A stretch of 64,000 nucleotides of DNA from Sporodiniella umbellata (GCA_025677835.1 JAIXMR010000041.1:60001-124000); one strand, 5' to 3'; positions 38,042 to 49,010 are shown, counted from the stretch's first letter. Translations and numbers: made by a program. Notes: generated from the letters alone by a model not told the origin.

Positions 38042-38892
38042 ATGTTGGGTACACCCACACCATGCTTGATTGAGAACAATAGCTGGGGAATATCGACAGG
38101 TTTTGAACAAGAGATGGCGGATCCATTCGAATGTAGTTTCCAGATGCGATCGCCTATGATGATGAGAGAGCCTATTTGGTCCTCCTCGACGCTATCACCG
38201 CCCACACCGCCCATGTCTTTCAGCCCAAGCCCTCGATCATCCCAGACAACCACCCCCGAGTCTCTACAGAGCACAAGTCCACATAATAGTATACCCGACC
38301 TTGTAGTCAACCCGACCAAAACACATAGAAAGAAGAAGGAGGAAACAGATGATGATTATCTCGATTACAGCCCAAAAAGTACCGGCGGGAGAAAGCGGAA
38401 GATTGTGTTTGAGGGAGGCGACGCTGAAGAACGCCGCAAGAAGTTTCTAGAACGCAATCGGGTGGCAGGTAAACGATCAGAAGCATGGCTGTAAACTAAA
38501 CGTTATTCGTAAAAGCTTACAAATGCCGCCAAAAGAAAAAGACTTGGATGCAGGATCTAGAGCAAAGGGCAGACATGTCCACACTACGCAATGATGAGCT
38601 TAGGAGCTACGTAGCCCAATTGAAAGAAGAGAGCATGTACCTGCGCAACTTGCTTCTCTCACACGGAAACTGTGATTGTGAGTCAGTACAAGCCTATCTG
38701 CGTAAAACATCGGCGCAAATCACTTTTAGTGCTTGTGTGAAAAGAGAGTCTAGTTTCATGTTACCGTCTTATTACGAATCCACTGGCTTGACTCCTTTTA
38801 TGGACACCGTAATGAGTAAAGACGACGAACAAACAGACCGTCACGATTTGAGTGCCTTTGACTATTTCTCGCGAACCCATACTATCGCTTAG
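38042..38892 (+). CDS. ATF/CREB-type bZIP transcription factor
   Basis: Two exons (38042-38468, 38516-38892; 47-nt intron) give 267 residues. The intron falls inside the basic region, and splicing gives NRVAAYKCRQKKKTW, the N-x7-R DNA contact motif of Atf1/Atf2-type factors, followed by a leucine-zipper heptad stretch (about residues 155-195, LEQRADMSTLRNDELRSYVA onward). The N-terminal half is rich in Ser/Pro/Thr with several SP and TP sites (TLSPPTPPMSFSPSPR), the usual targets of stress MAP kinases. The tail ends with Cys-containing HGNCDC and an unstructured stretch. Related fungal factors act in stress responses. Retaining the intron would stop translation soon after it, so splicing is required for DNA binding. 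Confidence 0.9.
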
Positions 38893-39081
38893 TAGCCTCC
38901 CTCCCCATTCACTGCCTCCTCTCTTATGCTATATACGCACACTATGCCTTTCTCTCGCTTTTTATGCCCCCCCTCCTCACCTCTAGGATATCCTAACATA
39001 CACTTGCTTTACTCGATTGGATGTCACTCTTATTCTTCTACTTTTATATTATCTACTCCAAATATGAAATACACCCAATTC

Positions 39082-39112
<31 letters not shown>

Positions 39113-39831
39113 CAAAACAGCGACAACGAAACACAGCGATAGATTAGTATAAGAAAGTGTACGTGTATAAATGTGTGTGTGTGTGTGTGCGTGTGTGTGT
39201 AGCTACGGCATAGAGAGAAAAAAATGTTTAAATGAGGCCATTGTCATCATATCGTCATCCGTCTGCTATATCCTACAACCAACATTCTTCCATACCAAAA
39301 CAATGACATAATTCAGTCACACACAGTCAACGCGTTTGGACTTTTTCTTACTTTTATAGTGTTATTGATTACCACAGATCATCGGCTAACAAGGCTTTGA
39401 TTACATCACCCCGAGAAACCCCCCCCCCAAAGAATGAAAAAGAACAAAGACGATCGCCAACAGTGAATGACATAAAACTTTACCCAAATGTATGGCATGA
39501 TTCATTAAAAAAGGAAAGGAAACAAAGTCACACTTCTCTCAAGTTCGGTTTTTTTCTATCATTTTACCTTTTTGGGTTATCTCGATTTAGTCTAGACTCG
39601 CCCCCTTCTCAGAAAATAGTAACGTACTTTTTAAACTAAAAGCGCTACATTGGGATTCCACTGCCAGTTTCTAGGACAGAAGCGTCATTATGTCTCTTTA
39701 GAAAAAACAGATCATCACTTGATGTCCTATTCTGGTTTGTTTTGTTTTTTTTTTCTTTTTGCCTTTTTTCCGGTTTGGCCCTCTTTTGGTTTAGATGCTT
39801 TAGGAAATCTTTATTCTACAGCGAGCACACG
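38893..39831. other. 3' region of bZIP gene, no further gene
   Basis: Contains a poly-A run (39085-39112), a GT microsatellite (39172-39200) and an AT-rich stretch up to the left arm of the inverted repeat. Open frames at 39397-39639 and 39650-39853 have no recognisable content. Confidence 0.5.
39172..39200. repeat. (GT)n microsatellite
   Basis: About fourteen GT units with one GC interruption. Confidence 0.95.
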
Positions 39832-40126
39832 TCAAATTGCGGATGATAAATAATGAAGTTGCACCTTTTTTATTGACTGATTTGCGTTTCGCTTACATTA
39901 CAAAGCGCTATTGACTCAAGAGGGGTTACAGAGTAACAGAAAATCCCAGGTAGCGTAGAGTGGAAAGAAAACAAACCTGAAAAATCAAAAGGAGCTACAG
40001 TACAGCATTCTTTAAATTAGATAAAATGGATTCAGAAGCTTTTTATGGCCCGTTTTTAGAGTGTTATGAACAAGTGGTCTTATACGTATAACAGTATCGA
40101 CGAATGGATCGCTTGTGGAGGTTACA
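39832..40126 (+). repeat. Inverted repeat, left arm (295 bp)
   Basis: Starts TCAAATTGCGGATG and ends TGTGGAGGTTACA. Base-by-base comparison with the reverse complement of 41695-41989 gives 294 of 295 matches; the mismatch is at 40006. Confidence 0.97.
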
Positions 40127-40333
40127 AAATCATATATAGCTTATATTGAGCATTTTAAAGTCGTTTCCCTCCAAAGCTACAGAAGAGCTCGATACAAAAT
40201 GAAAGAGGCTGCTAAAGAACTAACTACTGAATCAACAACCGGAAAAAAGTACGAAGCTTACTCTGACAAGCAAATGATAGTTTCCTATTGCTTTAGTAGA
40301 ATCAAGTTGCGAAAGGCTGCTTTTTTCTTTTAA
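40115..40333 (+). other. Transposase-like N-terminal fragment
   Basis: A 72-codon frame that crosses the inner edge of the left arm. The segment TTGKKYEAYSDKQMIVSYCF followed by SRIKLRKAA recalls the N-terminal helix-turn-helix part of Tc1/IS630-like transposases from Mucorales, from memory only. It lacks an ATG at the start, and no DDE domain was recognised downstream, so at best it is a relic. Confidence 0.25.
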
Positions 40334-40759
40334 CCCGATACTAAGATTGGACTACGTATGGTTTAAAGGTGGCCAAAACTGTTTAGGGAGAATTAGGAGG
40401 AATGATACAGACTGTTTTATATTATGTTATTGTCAAATGACTAAAAAACCTCTTATATTTATTATCTTGTAAGTTGCCAAAAAACTTATGTAGTACTCAT
40501 TTCGATAAACCTTACAAAATGTAAAAGATTTCCACCGCCCAGATGAAATACTGAGGTATAAGAGAAATGTTACCAAAAAGAAAAAAAAAGATTGTATAAA
40601 TTATGCTGATTAATGTCAGAAAATCTCAGAAAAAAGTCTGGAATTATAAAGTCGTATTATATATAAAGTTACCTGTTTACAAATTTGGTTTGTAACGATT
40701 CTCTAGAGTTAGAAAATTTACAAAAAAAACAAATTAATCAGTCAAACACAAAGTCTTTC

Positions 40760-41720
40760 AATTCCAAGAAGGATGCAAGCATCGCTTGATTTTTCCGATA
40801 GGCGATCCCCAGACAATAGGGTAGGATTGAATAGAAGGTTTGGTGGAGCCATTTGAAAATTTCAGCTTATAAGAAACTTCTGTATTGGACTTTGCTTTTA
40901 TGAATATCACCAAGCCTCCAAGAAAGCAACTTTGGTAAAGAATAACATACAAAATCTCAAAAAAAAAAAAAAAAAAAAATAAGGGGGGGGAAAGAAAAAA
41001 AAAAGATGCTATCAACAGGATCAGATATGAATAGAGGCTACTAACATAAACTGCCTTACCGACTGTGGGTAAAGCTGGTTTTGATTACAACACGAAATCC
41101 TTGATCCATTCATTCAGCTGGAGGTAGATCAGTAACAGTCGAAATGCCAACCACTTGTACCACCACGCCTACTATCTTAGGGGTCATAACACCCCAGGAT
41201 GTAATTTTGGTCGAGAACAGAGGGTCTTTAAAGCCCAAAAGAAGTAAAGGTCAGCAGAAGCAGAAGAGATGATAAAGACAACTAGTCCTGAACTATACAT
41301 AGAGTTTATTTTAGAGACATGAGACAAGATGAGAAAGTGTCCTAGAAAGAGAAATCTTTCATCTTTATAGACAATACGCCAATCCATATCTCACGCGACA
41401 TCACAAATTTGATTGAGCTCAGAGGCTGCCTTCATCTGAATTCTAATCAGCTGTCAAAAATTGAGTCAAATAAAGTGTACTTTGAGAAACCGGAGATTTG
41501 AAAACTAGAGTTAGTCATGCTAGTCAGCAGAAAGACCTTTTATAATGTCACTCAGCGTTCTGTTGAGAATTTTCAAAAAAAAAAAAAAAAAAAAGCACTG
41601 AACAATCAAAAGCTTCTCTCTTGACCTTTTTTTTTTTTTAAGCAGCAGAGCAAAAGTGCTTAATTTTGAAAATAAAGAGAAAGTTTGATGCTTCTGTAAC
41701 CTCCACAAGCGATCCATTCG
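40760..41720 (-). other. Unrecognised gene-like region in the loop
   Basis: Several coding-looking pieces read on the minus strand from the right arm into the loop: MDRLWRLQKHQTFSLF at 41717, LIRIQMKAASELNQICDVA near 41400-41450, ITSWGVMTPKIVGVVVQ near 41150, RVVIKTSFTHSR near 41070, and a closing stretch ending IGKIKRCLHPSWN at 40758. Some are bounded by plausible splice sites, but I could not join all of them without a stop, so it may be a decayed gene. Family unknown. Confidence 0.3.
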
Positions 41721-41989
41721 TCGATACTGTTATACGTATAAGACCACTTGTTCATAACACTCTAAAAACGGGCCATAAAAAGCTTCTGAATCCATTTTAT
41801 CTAATTTAAAGAATACTGTACTGTAGCTCCTTTTGATTTTTCAGGTTTGTTTTCTTTCCACTCTACGCTACCTGGGATTTTCTGTTACTCTGTAACCCCT
41901 CTTGAGTCAATAGCGCTTTGTAATGTAAGCGAAACGCAAATCAGTCAATAAAAAAGGTGCAACTTCATTATTTATCATCCGCAATTTGA
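41695..41989 (-). repeat. Inverted repeat, right arm (295 bp)
   Basis: Reverse-complement partner of 39832-40126. The sequences beyond both outer and inner ends are unrelated between arms. Confidence 0.97.
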
Positions 41990-42346
41990 TTTTTGGAAAA
42001 CAGCATTCGTTGTACGAGACTCTATTCTATGATCCAACCTTTGACAAAGCGTACACAAGCCACTGAAAAAGAAAAGGCAGTATCCCTTGGAAACCGAAAG
42101 CAGTCCCTAGCACGTTAGGCTCTACTCCTGCTTTCATTGGTCCCTTGCTCAGTTCTCATTTTAGACAAGAATGGAAATCATTCATTTTTTTTTTTAATCA
42201 ACAAGGAGAGCACGGTTGCACACATACACAGAATGTTTTGCCAGTGTGTATGTTAATTGTCTGTGCTTCAAAAAAAAAAAAAAAAATTTGCATGTGTGGA
42301 TGGTGATAATAATAATAGTAATAGTAATAATAATAATAATAATAAT
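41990..42346. other. Region downstream of casein kinase gene
   Basis: No gene. Contains a poly-A run at 42270-42286 and an (ATAATA)n stretch at about 42305-42348 that reaches the stop codon of the minus-strand kinase gene. Confidence 0.5.
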
Positions 42347-43790
42347 TTAATGACATAGACCGCAAGTAAGTTTAGATAAAAGCGTAGGTTTCTTAGATCC
42401 ACTGTTTTGATGAGCTGTGGGTTGTACGGGTTGATCTTGTTGAACTGTACGTTGAGTTGGGGTGTTTTGGTGTTCAGCATGTTTCTTGGTTGTGTTTTGA
42501 CGGGCTTGTTTCTTAGATTGCCAACCTTTCCCGCTGTTCAGCAAGGTCCAGTCATATACATCGTCTTCTATATCTCCATTCTTTTCGATCGCTTTCGTAA
42601 ACAAACTTCTCAAGAAATCGTAGTCGGGTGTTTCTTCAAAGCCTAGCTTACGTACATACTGTAAATAGATGCCAAACTCCTCTAAATAATTTTTAAGAAA
42701 TTAGTATCTAACTTGCCTATTTCGGCTTTTGTATATGTTTTTCTTTATACCAGGATAACTATCGCAGAGATCTTTAATAGCCGTCGTTTGTTTTTTTTCA
42801 CCAATCTTTTCGTATTTTTGCTTGTTAGTAGCAGCCTTAAGCCCTTGCCAAGGAAGTGAGCCGCGGAGAAAATAAATAAAGACATGGCCCAACGACTCAA
42901 GATCATCACGACGGGATTGTTCTCTGCCCAAGTGTGTGTTAATACTCATATAACGAGCAGTACCCGACAAACTCTTGCGTTCACGATAAGGAATATGTTG
43001 TTTTGTTTTGGGGTCGCGATAGAGCTTAGCCATTCCAAAGTCTACAATAAAGATCTGATTCTCTGCATCGGTCCCAGTCTTACCCACCAAGAAGTTATCA
43101 GGCTTGATATCTCGATAGATCAAGTTCTTTTCATGGATCGTTTGTACTCTAGTCAACTGATTGTAGAATAAAGTAAGTATATGTAAATCCTATTGCGCTT
43201 CTTCTTTACCATTTGCTTAGCAAGCATAGCTGTGGTCTTCACACTAAATCGCCTTCCACATGTATCAAACATATCTTCAAGACTGGGCCCTAACAGATCA
43301 ATCACAAGTATATTATGAAGCCCTTCTTGTCCAAAATAATAAGCAGTTGGAATGCCCTCTATCGTTTCGTTTTTATATGTATGTATGTATATATATATAT
43401 ATGTATATATTATGTTTGTGAGTTTTCCTTGCTTATTTTAAATGATGTTTTGCTTTGTTTCTTTTTTAGCTATCTACACTGGTCTTTACCGGATCCTGCC
43501 ATAATTTTATATGTTCTATATTCATCTCGAAGCTGAGGAGCATCACTTTTTCTAGGCTCAAACTTGATAGCCACAGGTTGGTTGTTTAAAAGGTTGGTGC
43601 CTTTTAAAAAAAAAAAAAAAGAGAGAAAAAAGATTGTTAATTCTATTCAACATTACTACTTCATTTCCAATAAACCTTCGTAAATGATTCCAAAGCTTCC
43701 TTCGCCAATCTTTTTTCCAACTTTATAATGAACACCTACGACATTATGAGAACTGCCAGGGTTTGCGGTAGAAGACGATGGGTTGGCCAT
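42347..43790 (-). CDS. Casein kinase 1, Yck-like
   Basis: Spliced gene starting [19 protein letters not shown] at 43790. The kinase core has [49 protein letters not shown] and the CK1 signature [20 protein letters not shown], followed by [20 protein letters not shown]. The [11 protein letters not shown] variant and [21 protein letters not shown] are typical of the plasma-membrane Yck1/Yck2 group. After a Gln/Thr-rich tail the protein ends SKLTCGLCH; Yck proteins end in a palmitoylated Cys pair, so these cysteines are likely lipid-anchor sites even though they are spaced and not terminal. About five introns are inferred. It lies downstream of gal10/GALE on the same strand, 266 bp apart. Confidence 0.9.
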
Positions 43791-44056
43791 GATACTGTTA
43801 TTGTTACTACTATTGTTGTTGTGGTTGTCTTTCTGTTTTCTGTTTTTTTTTTTTATTTATTGTTTCAGAGGGCTGTTTATTTGTGTTGATATTTGTTTAT
43901 TATTGAATAGGTACAGAAATAATATTATTAAGAAAGAGGGGGAAGAAAAAAAAAGGAAAAGGAAAAGGAAAAAGAAAAAGTAAATTGGTACAGTGAGACT
44001 TCTTAATATAGAAATCGCTCTTTTTCTGGGCGGTGTTTGTTTTGATGGGTGATTTT

Positions 44057-45531
44057 TTATAGCAAATCACCGTCATAACCATTTGGATTTCTTTGTGTCC
44101 AACGCCAAATATCTTGACACATTTCGTCCATTGTATAGAGAGGATACCAGCCTAGTTCTTGATTGGCTAAAGAAGCATCTGCTGTACAGATACCAATATC
44201 GCCGGGTCTTCTACGTTCAATCTGGGTCATGTCAGTACCAATAAATAAAAACCCATGTTTCAAATTACCTTGTATGGAATCTTTTTATGAGTCGCTCTTT
44301 CCATAGCGTGGATGATTTCCAAGACAGAGTAACCAGCACCTGTCCCGAGATTATATGACTTGCAACCCGGTTTTTCCTCCAGTTTTTGTAAGGCGGCTAC
44401 GTGTCCCGTCGCTAAATCGCACACATGAATGTAGTCTCGTACGCCAGTACCGTCTACTGTAGTATAGTCGTTGCCATACACATGTACAAACGGTAAGTGG
44501 CCCTGTAGCACCTTCACCACATAAGGCAGTAAATTGTTAGGAACCCCTTGAGGGTGTTCGCCAATCATCCCCGACACATGCGCTCCCACTGGATTAAAGT
44601 ATCTATTGTTGTTCTTAGTTGAAGCCTTTTTTTTTTTTTTTTTGGCTGGTTTTTACTTACCTCAGCAAGATCACATTCCATTCAGGATCAGAGGCTTGGA
44701 GATCTCGTAAAATCTCTTCGGCAAATAATTTGGTTTTTCCATAAGGATTTGTCACTGGCCCTAATGGACAGGTTTCGTTCACTGGCATCACCTCCGATTC
44801 ACCATACACCGTAGCACTGGATGAAAAGACAATGTTTTTGATATTATAGCGATCCATGACCCTTAATAAGTTTAGGGTGCCTGTAAGGTTATTATGATAG
44901 TAATCCAAAGGAATCTTGGTAGATTCACCCACAGCCTGAAAAAACGGAAACAGAGTCAGCTTTGCATTCTATATCCTTTTTTTTTTTTTTTGCTTACTTT
45001 AATCGCTGCAAAATGAATCACAGCCCAGAATTGGTCTTGTTGGAATACTTGTTCCAAGTCTGATTCCTGTGTGACATCTCCTTTAATAAATACAATCGGT
45101 CTACCTGCTAGACGTTCCACCCGGTATAAGGCCTCTATAGATACAAAGGGGGAAAGAGTGTATGGAATGAGACAAGACTGGCTTAGTCAAACAAGTTTTT
45201 ACCGTACTACTTTACCTTTGTTTGAGTTGATCATGTTGTCCATCACTACAATATCGTAGCCGGCATTCAATAATTCCAAACAAGTATGGCTACCGATATA
45301 GCCAGCCCCGCCCGTCACCAGAATGCGCTTATGAGGTGACTGTACCGTTTTCTTTTTTAGCTCAGAAGAAGATAGACGTCGACAGGGTATCAAGGGCTCA
45401 TCGAGATGGTTCCAGGCATCAATCGTATGTCTTCGACGATGTACGTTGGGTTTGTAGAATGGATTTCTAGGCGCTTCTAATACTTTAAGTTGCTCGATCA
45501 TAGTATCTTGGGTTGAATAACAATAACCCAT
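44057..45531 (-). CDS. GALE: UDP-glucose 4-epimerase
   Basis: Interconverts UDP-galactose and UDP-glucose (Leloir pathway, also supplying UDP-galactose for glycans). The NAD-binding motif is [19 protein letters not shown], the catalytic pair is in [13 protein letters not shown] (YxxxK) with the Ser/Thr of [12 protein letters not shown], and later segments [13 protein letters not shown] and [12 protein letters not shown] complete the fold. Four introns are inferred (about 44220-44275, 44590-44660, 44940-45000, 45140-45225). The start at 45531 gives about 68 residues ahead of the Rossmann fold ([16 protein letters not shown]...), which most GALE proteins lack. There is no mutarotase domain, unlike yeast Gal10. 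Confidence 0.93.
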
Positions 45532-46589
45532 CTCTTTTTTTATCTCTATAATTGCTTTTCTTGTTCTTTTCTATAAATCAAAACAAAAAAGAAGAAAAAA
45601 AATTAAAAAATAAAATAAAAAATATTTTAAATGTGATACACACACCAAGCCATGATCGACGAAAACGGAAACTAAAAATAGTTACTTTTTTTTTTTGGTT
45701 GCTAGGCAATTACGATGACAACGATTTTGATCCGTTACCTTGTCTTTTTTTTATGTCTTTCTTCATGCTTTTCTTTCTTGGACTCTTTTTTTCAGGCTGT
45801 TAAAAAGAGGAATTATCGACCTTTATTTTTAGGGGCTAAGGGGAAAAGAGGGTAGCGGGGATCTAAAGATGTGAAAAAGGCTGAGATATGAGTTTTATCC
45901 AATGCTTTTTATTACAGTATTCTTAAATTGGTTTTCGGATGTCTTCAAAAATATTTCGGACTATTTCTGTTTTTTTGGACACTATTTGCTTGATATTTGC
46001 AAAAAAATAAAGGCGGAGTCTAATTGTTTCTTGGACAAAGTAAACTACATTTCCAGATGTTTTTTTAGCTGAATTTATTTGAAAGTGTGAACAAGAATTC
46101 TCCTTCTCATTATAAAGTAAACCTTTATCCTCTTTCAAAACAAAACAAAAAAACACTACACTGTTTTATTTCCACAATTAAATACTTGACAATGCTTATT
46201 TTTAATGACAATGAGTACTGGAAACGCTAAAAAGGAACCTTTATAATATGTACAGTGCTTTCACCCTTAGTTTTCTGAAAAGTCCGCCATTTTTGGGGCT
46301 AGTTTCTGGTCAAATTATAGAGCTTCCTTATTCAAGAAATATTTTTGGAAAGCTCTCAGAAAGAATACTGGGTCGATAAGAAAAGTAGTTTCTTCTTTTT
46401 CAGATTGTTTGTTAGTGCTCCGTCTTCTTGGTAAAAAAAAAAATTGATGAGCAAGTATTAAGTAATCATGAGGGTCTTTTCATGTTTTTAAGACTGAGTC
46501 ATGAACACGATAAGTAGTTGATTAATTGTGACGCCGAGACTTGCACATGAGCATTGAATCTGAGTACTAAACTGTCAGTTGGTAGTTTG
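45532..46589. other. Intergenic, with dispersed repeat copy
   Basis: Upstream region of GALE, then AT-rich DNA. It includes the second copy of the TTTCGGA repeat. An 83-codon frame at 45552-45803 is low-complexity and not credible. Confidence 0.5.
45928..46115. repeat. Dispersed TTTCGGA-containing repeat, copy 2
   Basis: Has TTTTCGGATGTCTTC, a second TTTCGGAC about 20 bp later, TTTTTTGGACACT and a shared end CTCCTTCTCATTATAAAG. Same order and orientation as 24150-24372 but clearly diverged. Confidence 0.55.
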
Positions 46590-46960
46590 ATTGACAGAAC
46601 GTAAACTGGATTCATTAAAGCCAAATACATTGTCTATAATGATCCAACTCTGAATCTAATTCCACAGCAGACCAAATATGAAAAGTACCTGGGACCAAAA
46701 AAGGCCTATGATCGAATACCTTGAAAAAGTGCTGCATTTCTCTGGTTCCAATGTTTCTTTCATTGAGCACTTAATCAATCACTTCTTTCATAACGAGGTG
46801 CAAGTCAATATAGTAGACACTTGACTCAACAGGGATAAAAAAACGTAATTCAAAACAGGGAGATCCATGGTCAGAGATATTGTTCAGAACCCTTCCTCAA
46901 AAGTAATGGGCCAATAAAAATCCACATTTTTCCCTTTCAAGTTGCGATATTGTTAATTAG
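46590..46960 (+). mobile_element. LINE reverse-transcriptase relic
   Basis: Broken frames read in order as a non-LTR RT core: TGFIKAKYIVYNDPTLN, then YLGPKKAYDRIP (compare DQEKAYDR of LINE RTs), then after a frameshift LEKVLHFSGSNVSFIEHLIN and FFHNEVQVNI. Stops and at least one frameshift make it a pseudogene fragment. It sits directly before the DIRS relic. Confidence 0.6.
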
Positions 46961-47125
46961 ACCTGAAGAACAAAATAGGACATGTTATTATGCTAAAATC
47001 TTCTTGAACTTTTATTTTGAGCGAATTCAAAGAAATATATAAAGACAGTCAAAATACTATCTATATCATTAATCGATTTAAGCTCGGTCGTTACCAGCTT
47101 ACTTATTGTTTCTATATCCTTACCA

Positions 47126-47690
47126 ATGTCTACTCTCGAAGAACAATTTTTGGCTTTGCAACAGCAATTTTCCTCTCTTCAAGCTCAACTTCAAACGGCC
47201 CCTACCCCCATGCAGACAGCGGATGACACTGCTATGCCTACTCCTATGCAGCCAGGTGGTAACGCTGCTATCCCCACAGTTCACTCAATTGAAACTCGCC
47301 CTCATTATGATTGGTCTCCCTCCGATGCTTTGATGGATCTTATGGAATTTGACACCCCTATTCATACTGCCAAACCGATGCCCGACTCTGAACGTAATAA
47401 TATTGCTCTGCGTGCTCACGATCCTTCGTATCGTCTTAACGATGCTTCTGAAGCCAATTGTACTCTCCCTTTAGACGGGTATCAGCAAACTCTCACTCAA
47501 CAACATGCGGCTAAGAAGACTATGCGTGAGACTACTACCCCTCGTAGACAACGTTGTTTCAACCGTAATTTTTCCAACTCTAGCTCTGCTGCAGGTGGGT
47601 CGGCTCCGATGCGTTTCTTCATGTGGGTCTTCACCCAGCTTCACGGTAATTCCTACGGCCCAAATGGAGAAATCAAGTCTACCAGTACTG
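47126..47690 (+). pseudogene. DIRS gag-like region
   Basis: Starts MSTLEEQFLALQQQFSSLQ, a Gln/Leu-rich coiled-coil-like stretch, then a Pro/Thr-rich part and a basic segment TTPRRQRCFNRNFS. After about 47690 the RT-coding sequence begins in another frame, so the frame is closed by a deletion junction rather than its native end. Confidence 0.6.
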
Positions 47691-49010
47691 CACGATCGCT
47701 TTTGGTTTGTCTTCAAGTCCCTTTGTCTTCACCAAATTCTGCAGGCCCATCTTAGAACACTTACGCTCTCAAGGCTTCAGGGTCTCAGCGTACTTGGATG
47801 ACTGGTTACTTATCGCCAACTCAAGGCATCAAGCAGAAACCCAGGCTCGCCAGGTGGTGTCTCTCCTCGAGGAACTAGGATGGCTCATCAACTACAAGAA
47901 ATCGATGCTACAACCCTCTCAACAAATGGAACATCTCGGTTTTATATTGAATACCCGGGATATGGCGGCTACTTTACCAACCAGTAAGATAAGGGATATA
48001 CGTCGATCAATCAAACAGGTCTTAGACAAACCTCATCGTCAATCTCCCAGAGTCATCCACAGCTTGACAATGCGAATACAGGCAGCGACCTTTGCCATCT
48101 TTCCGGCACGTCTATACACCCGACACCTCTTATACTACAAGAATCAAACGGTGAAATCAGAGGCAGATTGGGATTAACCTCGCCCATTGGATCCAGCCAG
48201 TTTAGAAGAGCTTCAATGGTGGTATCTCAACATCCGCAAGTGGAATGCCAGGTCCCTACTTCCATCGACGCCGAACCAACCATGTTTGTAGACGTCAGCA
48301 ACATGGGTTGGGACTGCTCATGGCATCATCATCGTGCCCACGGGTATTGGACAGCGGAGGAAGCAGCACAGTCCATCAACTGGAGGGAGCTGAAAGCTGC
48401 ACACCTTGCTCTAAAGACCTTCCACCTACCGCCGAAATCTACAGCTTTGATTCGAACGGACAACACGATCAGCCTTTCCTACATCAACAAGCAGGGCGGT
48501 ACTCGCTCTCTTCCTCTCTTGGAATTAGCAACGGAAGTATGGACCTGGTGTTTGAAGCACAAGATTATGATCCAAGCACAACGCATACGAGGCATACACA
48601 ACACGATCGCGGACTTCGAGTCTCGCCGGCAATTCTTCAAGAATCAGTGGAGGATCCAACCACACATATTTCAACAAATACATCAAGCATGGGGCCCTTT
48701 CTCGATTGATCTATTTGCAGACAGGACGGCCAAACTGTTACCAAAGTACGTATGGTGGATGCCGGACCCGGACGCATTGCATACGGATGCGCTGTCCATG
48801 CCATGGACTCGGTTTCTCAAACCTTATGCCAACCCTCCATGGAATCTGATTTCTCGTATCCTGAGCAAAATCAGGCAGGAACGTCTACCTGACGCGACCC
48901 TGGTGGTACCCTACTGGCCCAGTGCTCTATGGTTCCCTATGATTCAACGAATGGCTCTCTCCCTCCATGGATGCTGCCACCACAAGCGGTGCAGCCGACC
49001 TCCCCGTTGA
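47690..49010 (+). pseudogene. DIRS RT-RNase H, deleted and frameshifted
   Basis: Coding begins in mid-RT (YCTIAFGLSSSPFVFTKF) and runs through the catalytic YLDDWLLIA, the only RT Asp pair left. A TAA follows ADWD at 48175, yet the same frame continues with PRPLDPASLEELQWWYLN before a frameshift near 48280 into the RNase H frame (TMFVDVSNMGWDCSW, then INWRELKAAHLALKTF and LIRTDNTISLSYINKQGG). At least one nonsense and one frameshift mutation, plus loss of the RT N-terminus. Confidence 0.75.

Larger units (their letters stand above)
39832..41989. mobile_element. Possible long-TIR element or inverted duplication
   Basis: Two 295-bp arms in inverted orientation (39832-40126 and 41695-41989) enclose 1,568 bp. 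The structure suits a foldback or long-TIR DNA transposon, and a transposase-like fragment lies just inside the left arm. Against this, I see no target-site duplication next to the outer ends, and the arms carry the start of an apparent gene. A recent inverted duplication or an assembly fold-back is equally possible. Confidence 0.4.
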
